Assembly (NCBI GenBank): GCA_021789975.1
Contig: JAJYIT010000003.1
Coordinates: 158,015 to 222,014 of the forward strand
Reading direction: 5' to 3'
Length of the DNA stretch: 64,000 nucleotides
Source of the DNA: Bacteroidota bacterium
GTDB lineage: Bacteria > Bacteroidota > Ignavibacteria > Kryptoniales > JAKASW01
The position numbers and the translations under genes were made by a program. The notes below the pieces were generated by a model. It saw nothing but the letters and a program-made list of their open reading frames with translations. It did not search any database and was not told where the DNA came from. Shown piece by piece: positions 35,670 through 45,835 of the stretch. How positions within the stretch are numbered: the first letter of the stretch is position 1; the number at the start of each line of letters is the position of its first letter.

Positions 35670-37658
35670 ATGAAATTGAAAGTTACCGTTTTAGCTCTGT
35701 TAATGATCTCGGCCATCTCGGTCGGAGCATTATACCCACAGATAATGTCACGCGAACGGAAAACGTCAGGATATGACCCGCACAAGGTTTTTGATCCTAA
35801 TTTTGACTCCAACGGCGGGACAGTCTACCGCAGTGCAAACGGCGCTCCGGGCCCAAAGTATTGGCAGAATCGTGCGGACTACAATATTGCCGCGACTCTC
35901 GATACCGTTACGAAAACCATTACCGGTAAGGTCACCATCGGCTACACCAACAACAGTCCCAACGAGCTTCCTTACGTCTGGCTGCAGGTTGAGCAGAACC
36001 AGCTCAGCAAAGCCTCACGTGGCGTGATGACTTCCGGGGACTTCCCGCGTCATTTTTATGGCGGTGACAGCATCATTTCAGTCACTGTCGCACAGAACGG
36101 AAAGAGCTTTCCCGGCAAATACGTAATAAGCGATACAAGAATGCAGATACGTTTACCGCAGCCGATCCCGGCTAATGGCGGTAAACTAAATATCACCATC
36201 CGATATTCATTTGTGGTTCCACCGTCAGGGTATGGTAGGACAGGATGGATGTATACGAAGAATGGAACCATTTACGACATAGCCCAGTGGTATCCGAGGA
36301 TGGAAGTCTTCGACGATGTGAACGGCTGGAACAGTCTTCCCTTTCTCGGCGCGGGCGAGTTCTACTGTGAGTATGGCAACTTCGATTACAGCGTAACGGT
36401 GCCTGCCGACCAGATTGTGGTCGGGTCGGGAGAATTAGTGAATCCGAACAGCGTGCTTACGCGAAAAGAAATCACACGCCTTGCAGAGGCCCGCAAAAGC
36501 GACAAGCGGGTGTATGTTATTTCGCCGACCGAAATCGCCACACCCGGAACACGTCCGACCGAAAAAGGAATGGTCACGTGGCATTTCAAGATCAATAATG
36601 CGCGTGATGCTGTTTGGGCCTGCTCACGAGCGTTTATCTGGGACGCAGCTAGAATAAACCTGCCGGGCGGTAAGACAGCATTAGCACAATCCGTGTATCC
36701 GATAGAAAGTGCGTCCGATTCCAGTTGGGGACGTTCGACCGGATATGTTAAAGCGAGCATCGAGATCTTCTCGCGGAAATGGTTCGAGTATCCTTATCCA
36801 GTCGCAACTAACGTTGCGGGTCCGGTAGGCGGAATGGAGTATCCGAGCATAGTCTTCTGCTGGTGGGGAATGAAAGGCAAAGTGCTGTGGGCAGTCACTG
36901 CGCATGAACTCGGACACGACTGGTTCCCGATGATAGTCGGTTCCAACGAGCGACAGAATGCCTGGATGGACGAAGGGTTCAATACTTTCATCGACATCTA
37001 TGCGTCAGATGAATTCAATCACGGCGAGTATGCGCCGAAACGCGACAACGAGTTCGACCCGCAGGGAAAAAATCCAGCGCGAGACATCGTCCCATATCTT
37101 CTGAATCCTGAATCCCAGCCGATTATATCCTACGCCGATGGAATTCCCGGCAAGTATGTTCACGAACTGGAATATTACAAGACGGCACTCGGTCTCTACA
37201 TGTTGCGAGAATACGTGCTCGGTCACGACAGGTTCGATTATGCATTTCGAACTTACATAAAGAGATGGGCATACAAACATCCGACCCCGGAAGATTTCTT
37301 CCGTACCATGAACGACGCCGCAGGAGAGAACCTGAACTGGTTCTGGAAGGAATGGTTCGTAAAGAACTACATGCTTGATCAGGCTGTCGACAGCGTTCGA
37401 TATGTTGAAAACGACCCTGCCAAAGGCGCGGTTATCACAATTTCAAATAATGACCAGATGGTAATGCCGGTTACAGTCGAGATAAAAGAATCGAACGGTA
37501 AACTAGGAAGAGTAAACCTCCCGGTTGAAATCTGGGAGCGGAGCGGATTGTTCAGCTTCTTCTACAATTCCACAAGTCCCATAGATTCGGTGATTGTCGA
37601 CCCTGACAAAGTCTTGCCCGACGTTGATCCCGCAAACAATGTATGGGCGGGTAAGTAG
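35670..37658 (+). CDS. secreted M1-family zinc metallopeptidase
   Basis: This 662-residue exported aminopeptidase-like protein has a signal peptide at about 1-22 ([19 protein letters not shown]), an N-terminal beta domain, and the gluzincin active site HELGH (412-416) with the third zinc ligand Glu435 in DEGFNTF, 18 residues on. The usual GAMEN exopeptidase motif appears in the altered form GGMEYPS. A normal C-terminal domain follows, without a T9SS tail. It would hydrolyse peptides in the periplasm or at the surface. It ends 3 bases before an oppositely oriented T9SS domain remnant. Confidence 0.92.
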   Translation: MKLKVTVLALLMISAISVGALYPQIMSRERKTSGYDPHKVFDPNFDSNGGTVYRSANGAPGPKYWQNRADYNIAATLDTVTKTITGKVTIGYTNNSPNELPYVWLQVEQNQLSKASRGVMTSGDFPRHFYGGDSIISVTVAQNGKSFPGKYVISDTRMQIRLPQPIPANGGKLNITIRYSFVVPPSGYGRTGWMYTKNGTIYDIAQWYPRMEVFDDVNGWNSLPFLGAGEFYCEYGNFDYSVTVPADQIVVGSGELVNPNSVLTRKEITRLAEARKSDKRVYVISPTEIATPGTRPTEKGMVTWHFKINNARDAVWACSRAFIWDAARINLPGGKTALAQSVYPIESASDSSWGRSTGYVKASIEIFSRKWFEYPYPVATNVAGPVGGMEYPSIVFCWWGMKGKVLWAVTAHELGHDWFPMIVGSNERQNAWMDEGFNTFIDIYASDEFNHGEYAPKRDNEFDPQGKNPARDIVPYLLNPESQPIISYADGIPGKYVHELEYYKTALGLYMLREYVLGHDRFDYAFRTYIKRWAYKHPTPEDFFRTMNDAAGENLNWFWKEWFVKNYMLDQAVDSVRYVENDPAKGAVITISNNDQMVMPVTVEIKESNGKLGRVNLPVEIWERSGLFSFFYNSTSPIDSVIVDPDKVLPDVDPANNVWAGK

Positions 37659-37661
37659 GCA

Positions 37662-38000
37662 CTACTTGATGAGGTTGAACTTGCCGGCAGTTACAAAACT
37701 CTTTGATTGCACCGAGTACCAGTAACTTCCGGCTTCCGCCTCCCTCGCATCCCACGTAACTTGGTACGAGCCTGCTGTCATATCTTCGGAGACTAATGTG
37801 GCCATTTCTCTTCCGACAATATCGTAAACTTTCATGGTAACGTGTCCGGAAACTGGAACCTCGAATTCCATGATGGCATTACCAAGGTAACTCTCAAGAT
37901 GATTGTTCTCTCTGGAGCGGATCTCATGAATGGCTTCGGGCAGGAGTTCGACTGCTGCACTCATCGAAAACCTCCGGTCTCGTACCGTCCTGAGACCCAT
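37662..38000 (-). pseudogene. orphan remnant of a T9SS C-terminal sorting domain
   Basis: This 112-codon frame ends in a recognisable T9SS type A domain (FEVPVSGHVTMKVYDIVGRE, TAGSYQVTWDAREAEAGSYW, VTAGKFNLIK). The usual YPNPFNPxT start of the domain is replaced by unrelated residues (ESYLGNAIM), and stop codons lie directly upstream of 38000. It has no signal peptide or passenger domain. This is most simply the leftover 3' end of a lost secreted-protein gene, abutting the M1 peptidase gene tail to tail. Confidence 0.7.
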
Positions 38001-38392
38001 CTATTGCTAAGCCTCGGCTCCGGCACACCCTTCCCGGGTGTAGCACCGAGTGCTGCGCTGAAGTATGTCACGTGCTATCTCCTTCTACGTTTAGCGACCT
38101 CGTCAACATTTCCCTGTCACCCTATCTTTGACCGGGAGATTCAGTCTAAGGTCAGTCTTAAGAACAAAGGCCTCTTTCAGGCAGTTCCCAACTTCAATTG
38201 TTTGGGAGGAAGCACCGTCGGGAGCAACTCGGCGGGGCTATTGTTCGTCTATCGCATAACATATTATCTTATAGGAGCTTATATACCACCGACGATGCAA
38301 GCAGATGTCACTGTCCTGTATTTCACTCGCCATCTTGTTCTGCATCACGGGCATACAGGGCTACATAGAAGCCACTTTTTCGGAGGGTTGTC
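38001..38392. other. intergenic region upstream of the GH2 gene
   Basis: These 392 bases lie between the T9SS-domain remnant and the GH2 gene. Open frames crossing it (one of 184 codons on the plus strand) lack coding character. An AT-rich part around 38258-38290 is the best place for the promoter of the GH2-GH28-AKR operon. No hairpin terminator stood out. Confidence 0.45.
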
Positions 38393-40450
38393 ATGAAAGG
38401 CTTGCTTGTTTTCATTTTCACTTTGTCCATGACCATCGGCTCAACTGAGGGATCGACTCGCTCCAGCATCCCACTGAACCAGTCTTGGAAGTTCCATAAA
38501 GGCGATACACCACAAGCATACGTTTTGAGTCTGGATGATGCTCAATGGAAGACTGTTTGCCTACCGCATACATGGAACAATCTTGACGGAGAAGACGGGG
38601 GTAACAATTATTACAGAGGACCTGCGTGGTACCGAAAGACGTTTCTGCTACCCAAGAATTATTCCGGCAAAAGAGTCTTTGTTCGATTCGGCGCAGCTGG
38701 TTTCGTGGCGGAAGTGTACGTCAACGGCAAGCAGATAGGACAACACAATGGAGGATTTGCGGCGTTTGTCTTCGACATTACAAATTTCATCCACTTTGGA
38801 AAAGAGAACTTGATTGCGGTGAAGGTCGACAATACTTTTCCCTCAGTGTCCAGCAAATTTCAGATTCCGCCGCTCAGTGCCGACTTTACGATGGATGGAG
38901 GACTGTACCGTGAAGCCGAGCTGATTTTTGCGAACCCAATTCACATTTCGCTCACGGATTTTGCCTCACCCGGAGTTTTCATAACGCAAAAGCACGTCAC
39001 CGATTCGATGGCAGATGTTATTATAGCGACGGTGATCAAGAATGACTCACCGACACGAACAAGCGTAGAAGTGAAGATCACCGTTTTAGACAGTTCAGGA
39101 AAGATTGTAAAGCAGATATCTCGCAGGGTCGAGGTTCCATCCGGCAAAAGCCTCACGGTTCACCAGGAGACACAAATTAAGAACCCGCATCTCTGGGATG
39201 GAAAGATCAATCCATATCTTTACAGCGTTGTTGTTTCCGTGTACCACGATAAGTCGCTTCTCGACAGGGTTAATCAACCTCTCGGGCTAAGATACTACAG
39301 AGTAGATCCCGAAAAGGGATTCTTCCTTGACGGCAAGCCTTATAATCTTCATGGTGTCTGTCTCCATGAAGACCTGAAAGACAAGGGACGCGCGATCACA
39401 AACCAGGACCGCAGACAGGAGATGAAGGACATACTCGATATCGGGGCGACCGTCATCCGATTCGCACATTATCAATATGGTCAGGAAATGTACCGGCTCT
39501 GCGATAAATATGGAATCATTGTGTGGACAGAAGTACCGCTCGTCAACCAGATTGTCGATTCAAAATCGTTCGAGGATAACGCCGAACAACAATTAAAAGA
39601 GTTGATTCGTCAGAATTACAATCACCCGTCCGTCCTCTTCTGGGGGATTTTCAACGAGATTAATAATGCAAAGGGCCCGGACCCGATGACGCTCGTGGAA
39701 AAAATCAATGACCTTGCAAAAAAAGAAGATCCGACCCGCCTCACGACAGCTGCTTCCGACGACGAGGATTCGACAAATTTCGTAACCGATGTCCTCGGAT
39801 TAAATAAATACTTCGGCTGGTATTATGACAACGTTCACGATCTCGGGTCATATTTGGACAAGTGGCACGAGGAACATCCCGACAGAGCCATCGGTATAAG
39901 CGAGTATGGCGCGGGGGCAAGTGTGTACCAGCATAGCGATGATCCGGAACTGAAGACCGTAGCAAGAAGCCATTGGCATCCGGAAGAATACCAGACCTAT
40001 TTCCACGAAATGAGCTGGAAGGAAATTCATTCGAGACCTTACATCTGGTTCTCGACAATTTGGAACATGTTCGACTTCGCCTCCGATTCAAGGGATGAAG
40101 GTTTCCAACCGGGCATCAACGATAAAGGCATCATTACGCAGGATCACTTCACGAAAAAAGATGCCTATTACTGGTACAAGGTAAACTGGAACCCGAGCCC
40201 GATGGTACACATTAACAGTAAGATGTTTACTGCAAGGGATGCTTCGAATATTACCGTCGAAGTGTACTCAAATGCTTCTGCCGTGGACCTGTACGTAAAC
40301 GGCAAATCAATGGGGGAGCAGACGAGCACGGATCACAGATTTTTCTGGAAGGAGGTCGGCTTGAAGTTCGGTGAAAACCACGTCAAAGCTGTTGCGATGA
40401 TCGATGGCAAAGAGTATTTTGATCAGTGCTGGTGGAAATGCGACAAATGA
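38393..40450 (+). CDS. secreted GH2-family glycoside hydrolase
   Basis: This 685-residue exported beta-glycosidase has the GH2 layout: signal peptide (about 1-20), sugar-binding jelly roll (DAQWKTVCLPHTWNN, YRGPAWYRKTF, VYVNGKQIGQHNGGFAAF), immunoglobulin-like domain, and TIM barrel. The acid/base Glu is in WGIFNEIN and the nucleophile Glu in GISEYGAG. A short C-terminal Ig-like part follows (VDLYVNGKSMGEQ). Substrate could be beta-galactoside, glucuronide or mannoside. GGAGGG 5 bases upstream fixes the start. It heads a GH2-GH28-AKR cluster, suggesting pectin-type side-chain removal. Confidence 0.92.
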   Translation: MKGLLVFIFTLSMTIGSTEGSTRSSIPLNQSWKFHKGDTPQAYVLSLDDAQWKTVCLPHTWNNLDGEDGGNNYYRGPAWYRKTFLLPKNYSGKRVFVRFGAAGFVAEVYVNGKQIGQHNGGFAAFVFDITNFIHFGKENLIAVKVDNTFPSVSSKFQIPPLSADFTMDGGLYREAELIFANPIHISLTDFASPGVFITQKHVTDSMADVIIATVIKNDSPTRTSVEVKITVLDSSGKIVKQISRRVEVPSGKSLTVHQETQIKNPHLWDGKINPYLYSVVVSVYHDKSLLDRVNQPLGLRYYRVDPEKGFFLDGKPYNLHGVCLHEDLKDKGRAITNQDRRQEMKDILDIGATVIRFAHYQYGQEMYRLCDKYGIIVWTEVPLVNQIVDSKSFEDNAEQQLKELIRQNYNHPSVLFWGIFNEINNAKGPDPMTLVEKINDLAKKEDPTRLTTAASDDEDSTNFVTDVLGLNKYFGWYYDNVHDLGSYLDKWHEEHPDRAIGISEYGAGASVYQHSDDPELKTVARSHWHPEEYQTYFHEMSWKEIHSRPYIWFSTIWNMFDFASDSRDEGFQPGINDKGIITQDHFTKKDAYYWYKVNWNPSPMVHINSKMFTARDASNITVEVYSNASAVDLYVNGKSMGEQTSTDHRFFWKEVGLKFGENHVKAVAMIDGKEYFDQCWWKCDK

Positions 40451-40498
40451 AAGCTCGGGGCAAGAGTTGAAACAGATCAGGGGAACTTAAGCGGAGGT

Positions 40499-42097
40499 AT
40501 GATGGAATCAAGTTGCCGTGAATTTGGCCGATCCCGGCGTGAATGGCTCGAGATATTGTCATTGCAAATTCTGAGGCTGCTTGGTGCCGCAGCCGTGTTT
40601 TCTCTTTTGTGCGTCTCTTCCTCTTTTGGACAACAGGGTTATGTAGCGTTCAATGTCAGAGATTTCGGCGCAACCGGAAACGGTCAGAATATCGACTCAA
40701 AGGCAATCAACAATGCCATAAACGCGGCTGCGAATGCCGGAGGCGGGACAGTCTATCTTCCTGCCGGTGAATACCAGTGCGGTTCCATCCGCCTGAAGAG
40801 CAATGTCGCGCTATATCTTGAACAGGGTGCGGTCATAATCGCAACTTCTGAAAATCCCGAAGTCAATTACGACCAGGCGGAGGCCAGCGTGAACGACATC
40901 TACCAGGACTACGGTCACAGTCACTGGCACAACTCGCTCATCTGGGGCGATAGTGTCCATGATGTATCCATCAGCGGCACCGGCGAGATATATGGAAAGG
41001 GTCTGGTTAAAGGATTCATCAAAGATGGCATGGTCGCAAACAAGTCAATAAGTCTACATTCATGTCGAAACGTGATTATCAGGGACATAACGATTTTCCA
41101 CGGCGGGTGGTTCGGGATACTGGCTAGCGGAGTGGACAATCTCACGATTGACGATCTCAAGATCGATACGAACCGGGACGGGATCGATATTGACTGCTGC
41201 AAGAACGTCCACGTCTCAAATTGCTCCATAAACTCGCCCAACGACGATGCGTTATGTCTTAAGAGCTCCTACGCTCTCGGTGATCCGAGAGCCACGAAGA
41301 ATGTTACAATCACGAATTGTCAGGTGAGCGGCTACGATGAGGGAACTCTGCTGGACGGCACCTACAAACGCTCGGATAATGCGAGCGGCCACCGGCCAAC
41401 CGGCAGGATCAAATTCGGCACCGAGTCCAACGGCGGATTCAAGAATATTGCCATTTCAAATTGCGTCTTCGATTACTGTGGCGGTCTTGCGCTGGAGAGT
41501 GTAGATGGAGCTGCCCTTGAAGATGTAGCGATCTCGAACATCACTATGCGTGACGTCGTTAACGATCCAATCTTTCTGAGGCTCGGCGCGAGGATGCGAG
41601 GGCCGAAAGGAACTAAGGTCGGAGAACTACGGCGAATAAAGATAACCAATGTAATTGTGGATGACGCCGATTCGATGCACTGCATTACGATCGCCGGAAT
41701 ACCGGGCCATGATATCCATGATGTCGAATTGAACAATATCAGCGTGTACTACAGAGGAGGCGGAACAGGAAAAGAATCGGAAAGAATCGTCCCTGAGAAC
41801 GAAGACAAATATCCCGAACCGGGGATGTTTGGGCCTGCTCCGGCGTATGGGCTCTTTGCACGCCACGCGTCCGGCATCGAATTGAGCGACGTTAACTTCT
41901 ACCTGACGGCACCTGATAGCAGACCGGCATTTCGTTTCGAAGACACGAAAGGCATCTACATGGACGATGTCAGCGCAGATAGAAACGGGACAAATGAGTT
42001 CGCAGTCCTGAAAGATGTCTCCCGCTTCAATACTCACCAGGTTGAGGGGGTGGCCGATCAGCAGATTAAAGCTGTAAAAGAAAAAATCATAAGATAA
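40499..42097 (+). CDS. secreted GH28-family polygalacturonase-like hydrolase
   Basis: This roughly 532-residue right-handed beta-helix enzyme has a signal peptide at about 25-44 (LGAAAVFSLLCVSSSFGQ) and starts its helix with FNVRDFGATGNGQ. Catalytic aspartates are in TNRDGIDIDCC and NDDALCLKS, matching the NTD and DD motifs of GH28. It would cleave galacturonan or rhamnogalacturonan outside the cytoplasm. The third GH28 motif (GHG) is not obvious; FGTESNGGFKN sits where RIK-type substrate residues are expected. GGAGG directly upstream supports starting at 40499 or 40502. It lies 48 bases after the GH2 gene. Confidence 0.9.
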   Translation: MMESSCREFGRSRREWLEILSLQILRLLGAAAVFSLLCVSSSFGQQGYVAFNVRDFGATGNGQNIDSKAINNAINAAANAGGGTVYLPAGEYQCGSIRLKSNVALYLEQGAVIIATSENPEVNYDQAEASVNDIYQDYGHSHWHNSLIWGDSVHDVSISGTGEIYGKGLVKGFIKDGMVANKSISLHSCRNVIIRDITIFHGGWFGILASGVDNLTIDDLKIDTNRDGIDIDCCKNVHVSNCSINSPNDDALCLKSSYALGDPRATKNVTITNCQVSGYDEGTLLDGTYKRSDNASGHRPTGRIKFGTESNGGFKNIAISNCVFDYCGGLALESVDGAALEDVAISNITMRDVVNDPIFLRLGARMRGPKGTKVGELRRIKITNVIVDDADSMHCITIAGIPGHDIHDVELNNISVYYRGGGTGKESERIVPENEDKYPEPGMFGPAPAYGLFARHASGIELSDVNFYLTAPDSRPAFRFEDTKGIYMDDVSADRNGTNEFAVLKDVSRFNTHQVEGVADQQIKAVKEKIIR

Positions 42098-42102
42098 GGA
42101 AC

Positions 42103-43101
42103 ATGAGAATGTACGTACCAGATGACCATCGTTATGACACAATCAAATACAACCGGTGCGGCAGAAGCGGTGTGAAGCTTCCGGCCATCTCACTTGGGCT
42201 GTGGCACAATTTCGGTGGAGTAGATCTTCTAGAAAACAGTCGTGCCATGATTCGAAGAGCGTTTGACCTGGGCATAACCCACTTCGATCTCGCCAACAAC
42301 TACGGACCGCCATACGGATCTGCCGAGGAAACAATGGGATTTATTCTGAAAAAAGATCTTCACGGATTCCGCGACGAACTTGTTATATCGTCGAAAGCGG
42401 GCTACGATATGTGGCCCGGTCCCTATGGCAACTGGGGATCACGGAAGTTTCTGGTGGCCAGTCTGGACCAGAGCCTGAGGCGGCTCGGCCTGGATTACGT
42501 CGATATTTTCTATCATCATCGACCCGATCCCGAGACGCCGCTTGAAGAGAGTATAGGCGCCTTGTACGACATAGTGCGCAGCGGCAAAGCGCTCTACGCA
42601 GGCATATCGAACTACCCGCCCGACTTGACGAAGAAAGCCGAGGGGCTGATGAATTCGATGGGCATGCACCTCTTGATTCACCAGCCGAAGTACAGCATGT
42701 TCGAGCGGTGGATCGAAGACGGGCTCCTCAAAGAGTTGAGAGAAGACGGCATCGGCTGCATTGTATTTTCACCTCTCGCACAAGGACTGCTCACGGACAA
42801 GTACCTCGAAGGCATCCCGCCGGGTTCAAGAGCGGCAAGGCCGACGGGTTTTCTGAAACCCGACCAAGTAACAGCCGACAAAATTGACAAAGTCAGGAAG
42901 CTGAACGCGATGGCCAAGACCCGCGGACAAACCCTTGCACAGATGTCACTTGCCTGGGTGCTCCGCCACAAGGAAGTAACCTCAGCCGTGATAGGAGCAA
43001 GTAAAGTGGACCAAATTGATGATGCAGTGAAAACACTTGATAACCTTTCTTTCTCATCGGAGGAATTGAAAAAGATCGATTCAATCCTTGCCGGAAAGTA
43101 A
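42103..43101 (+). CDS. aldo/keto reductase (YghZ/Gpr-like)
   Basis: This 332-residue NADPH-dependent reductase is close in pattern to L-glyceraldehyde-3-phosphate reductase. The tetrad shows Asp in HFDLANNYGPPYGSAEE, Lys in ISSKAGYDMWPGPYG and His in YHHRPDPETP. The cofactor end is VIGASKVDQIDD. It may detoxify or reduce aldehydes from sugar breakdown. It begins 5 bases after the GH28 stop, so it is likely cotranscribed. ATG 42109 is an alternative start with better AAGGA spacing. Confidence 0.9.
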   Translation: MRMYVPDDHRYDTIKYNRCGRSGVKLPAISLGLWHNFGGVDLLENSRAMIRRAFDLGITHFDLANNYGPPYGSAEETMGFILKKDLHGFRDELVISSKAGYDMWPGPYGNWGSRKFLVASLDQSLRRLGLDYVDIFYHHRPDPETPLEESIGALYDIVRSGKALYAGISNYPPDLTKKAEGLMNSMGMHLLIHQPKYSMFERWIEDGLLKELREDGIGCIVFSPLAQGLLTDKYLEGIPPGSRAARPTGFLKPDQVTADKIDKVRKLNAMAKTRGQTLAQMSLAWVLRHKEVTSAVIGASKVDQIDDAVKTLDNLSFSSEELKKIDSILAGK

Positions 43102-43194
43102 ATTCCTGAGGGTGTGGTTGGATCGTAGTCCGGCTCCTTTACCGCACTCCGCTATGCCTGATCAGACGTGAACCGATCAATATTAGGTGACACC

Positions 43195-45180
43195 ATGAAA
43201 TCCGTACGACTTGTAACAGCCTTACTCATTATAGCGTTGGCTTGCAACAATGCATTCTCCCAATCAACGAAGCAACCCTTACAGCTCGAAGATCTAAGGA
43301 AGCTCGTGAATCTTTACGATCCGCAAATCTCTCCCGATGGCAGTCGCATTGCCGTCGCAGTCTCACGACAGAATTGGGAGAAGAATAAATCAATCCCGGA
43401 AATCGAACTTGTAGATGTGTCGAGCGGTTCTGTCCGTCCTCTCACTTATAATCGGGATGCAATCTCACACCTAAGCTGGTCTCCCAACGGCAACCGGCTG
43501 GCGTTCCTGGCGAGGGATGAAAAGACGAAGAAGCCGCAAGTTTTCGTGATGCCCATGGATGGGGGCGACCCGGTGCGGATCACCGATTCAAAAACAGGAG
43601 TCGTTGAGTTCACCTGGAGTCCTGATGGTAAACAGATTGCATTTGTTGCTCAAGATACCGTTCCCAACCCCGAGGCTATCGCTCACCATGAAGATGCGTT
43701 CAAGGTATCCGAGAACAATTATCTGGTCCGAGCCGCACTTCAACCATGGCATCTTTGGATTGTCTCTTCCGGTGGAGGCAAGGCAAAGAGACTGACGGAA
43801 GGAACGTGGAGCATGCGAACCGATCAGGGCACGATGTCCCCCGTTGTTTGGAGTCCCTCCGGCTCGGATATAGTCTTTCAGAAATTTGAGGATGTCTGGG
43901 AGGGAAACGTTTGGCACTCAACGATCGCTGAGGTCGACACAGCAGGCGGTGAAGTGAAAACCGTTATCAGCCAGCAAGCCACAGGGGAGCCTACTTACGG
44001 AAAAGGAAGCGATATCATGGCATTTATCAGACCGCGTGATGGTGACGAGAACAACGGCAATGCGGTCTATGTCGAAGTCGACGGAAAAATCACCGATGTA
44101 ACGAAGGACCTTGCGAGGAACATTGACAGCTACGCCTGGCTACCCGATGGTAAGACTCTATTGCTGACCGGCTCCGATGGCACCAGGAATGTAATGTGGC
44201 AACAACCCGTCGCGGGGAACGCGAAAAAGCTCGATCTGGGCGACGTAAATGTCAGAGGAGGACTGAGCGTTTCAAAGAACGCCGAAGTCGCCTTTATCGG
44301 GGTAACGGAGAAGCACCCTTCCGAATTATATGTGATGAGTTCTCTAAGCTCATTGCCGAAACGCCTGACAAATCTCAACGGTTTTGTAGACACGCTCGCT
44401 ATAAGCAAAGCTCAAAGCATCAATTGGAAAGGTCCCGGCGGTTTTGATGAAGACGGTGTGTTAAACTATCCGATCAATTATGAGCCCGGCAAAAAGTATC
44501 CCCTGGTCCTGGTAATTCATGGTGGACCTGAAGGAGCATCGACTGTCGACTTTTCTTCGCTCGTCCAACTTCTTGCGGCAAAGGGTTTCCTGGTCTTCCA
44601 GCCGAACTACAGAGGGAGCACAAACCTCGGCGATGCGTACCAGCATGCGATATATCGCGACACGGGTGAAGGGCCGGGGAAGGACGTCATGGCAGGACTC
44701 GCGACGGTCGAGAAACTCGGCATCGTGGATGAGAGCAGAATTGGGATCTCCGGGTGGTCTTATGGAGGTTACATGACATCATGGCTGAATGGCTACTATC
44801 CGGACAAATGGAAAGCGGCTGTTGAAGGCGCAGCTCTGAACGACTGGGTGATGGACTACACGATTGCTTACTACCAGGCGGGCGATACCTACTTCTTCGG
44901 TGGTTCGCCGTGGGTGAAAGGATACTGGAACATCTGGCGGGACCAGTCCCCGATAATATTTGCACCGCGTGTGAAAGCACCCACGTTGATCATGGGAGAT
45001 GCGGGTGATGACAATGTCCCGATCGTCAACAGCTACGAGATGTACCATGCGCTGAAGGATAATGGAGTGCATACGGAGTTTTATGTTTTCCCGGCCGACA
45101 CGCATTTCCCGGGCGATATTGTACACACCACCGATGTCTACCGGAGGTGGATCGACTGGATGGTGAAATACCTTAAGTGA
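43195..45180 (+). CDS. secreted S9-family prolyl oligopeptidase-type peptidase
   Basis: This 661-residue exported serine peptidase has a signal peptide ending near NNAFSQ, an N-terminal WD40-like propeller (repeats such as LYDPQISPDGSRIAVAV and FTWSPDGKQIAFVAQD), and a C-terminal alpha/beta-hydrolase domain. The nucleophile is in GWSYGGYMT, the acid in GDAGDDNVP and the His in ADTHFPGD. Relatives are dipeptidyl/tripeptidyl peptidases acting in the periplasm. AGGTGA 5 bases before ATG 43195 favours it over 43168. A second S9 enzyme lies at 60739-62799. Confidence 0.92.
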   Translation: MKSVRLVTALLIIALACNNAFSQSTKQPLQLEDLRKLVNLYDPQISPDGSRIAVAVSRQNWEKNKSIPEIELVDVSSGSVRPLTYNRDAISHLSWSPNGNRLAFLARDEKTKKPQVFVMPMDGGDPVRITDSKTGVVEFTWSPDGKQIAFVAQDTVPNPEAIAHHEDAFKVSENNYLVRAALQPWHLWIVSSGGGKAKRLTEGTWSMRTDQGTMSPVVWSPSGSDIVFQKFEDVWEGNVWHSTIAEVDTAGGEVKTVISQQATGEPTYGKGSDIMAFIRPRDGDENNGNAVYVEVDGKITDVTKDLARNIDSYAWLPDGKTLLLTGSDGTRNVMWQQPVAGNAKKLDLGDVNVRGGLSVSKNAEVAFIGVTEKHPSELYVMSSLSSLPKRLTNLNGFVDTLAISKAQSINWKGPGGFDEDGVLNYPINYEPGKKYPLVLVIHGGPEGASTVDFSSLVQLLAAKGFLVFQPNYRGSTNLGDAYQHAIYRDTGEGPGKDVMAGLATVEKLGIVDESRIGISGWSYGGYMTSWLNGYYPDKWKAAVEGAALNDWVMDYTIAYYQAGDTYFFGGSPWVKGYWNIWRDQSPIIFAPRVKAPTLIMGDAGDDNVPIVNSYEMYHALKDNGVHTEFYVFPADTHFPGDIVHTTDVYRRWIDWMVKYLK

Positions 45181-45245
45181 AAAGCACCCTAAGGTTTGCT
45201 TTCAAGCGTCCCACTCCTTAAAATGAAGTTCACAGATTCGCGAGA

Positions 45246-45560
45246 ATGGCAAGAGACAACGGATACATATTGACCGAGTATATAGAGAGTGCCCTATCAC
45301 TTGCCGACTATGACAAGTTGGGCGATGGGACGTTCGCCGGAAAGATTGCTGAATGTCCAGGCGTCATTTCGTTCGGGAACAGTCTGGAGGAGTGCAGATC
45401 AAACGTCCGTTCTACGCTCGAGGATTGGATTTTGCTCGGCTTGAGATTCGGTCATAGATTGCCGACCATCAAAGGCCTCAATCTGAATCCTGAGAAACAT
45501 GCACGTAAACCAAGCGTCAGGCCAGCGAAAAGGAGGAAAGAAAGGACTCTCAACGCCTAG
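45246..45560 (+). CDS. hicB: HicB-family antitoxin
   Basis: This 104-residue protein has the HicB partial RNase-H-like fold: DYDKLGDGTFAGKIAECPGV, SLEECRSNVRSTLEDWIL and GLRFGHRLPTIKG. The basic tail (PAKRRKERT) may bind DNA. HicB neutralises the mRNA interferase HicA. Here it comes before hicA, 37 bases apart, and the hicA frame carries a nonsense codon, so this may be an antitoxin left without a working toxin. Confidence 0.85.
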   Translation: MARDNGYILTEYIESALSLADYDKLGDGTFAGKIAECPGVISFGNSLEECRSNVRSTLEDWILLGLRFGHRLPTIKGLNLNPEKHARKPSVRPAKRRKERTLNA

Positions 45561-45597
45561 TTCACTTCTCGAGCTAGATGCCATTTGAATTTGTCGT

Positions 45598-45828
45598 ATG
45601 GATGTATGGAAGCCGTGCAAATGACGCGAGTTTATTCGACGCCTCAGGAAACTGGGGTTTGAAGGGCCATATCGGGGAAGCAAGCACAAATTCATGGTCT
45701 TAGAAGAAACCAGAGTGGCGATCCCATCAAACAAGGAGTACTCCGTCGCACAAGTCAAGATGATGATCAAGGAGGTAGAAAGACTGATTTCTGAGCATAT
45801 TGACTCTGATAGGTGGAGTGCTCTGTGA
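45598..45828 (+). pseudogene. hicA: HicA-family toxin gene interrupted by TGA
   Basis: The frame from ATG 45598 reads MDVWKPCK, then TGA at 45622-45624, then REFIRRLRKLGFEGPYRGSK followed by HKFMV, AIPSNKEYS and MMIKEVERLI to the stop at 45826-45828. This is a complete HicA double-stranded-RNA-binding-like fold with its conserved His (GSKHKF). The TGA stands where Arg or a similar residue is normal (CGA to TGA is one change). No alternative start sits just after it; the first in-frame ATG is within HKFMV. The toxin is probably dead unless the stop is read through. Confidence 0.82.
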
Positions 45829-45835
45829 AGTCTCG

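Noticed and set aside
37842..38396. 184-codon plus-strand open frame before GH2
   Set aside because: It crosses the T9SS remnant antisense and a promoter region and has no recognisable domain.
12455..45624. TGA reassignment to an amino acid
   Set aside because: Many intact genes end in TGA (for example larE and the ABC pair region), and TAA and TAG also interrupt frames, so general recoding is unlikely.
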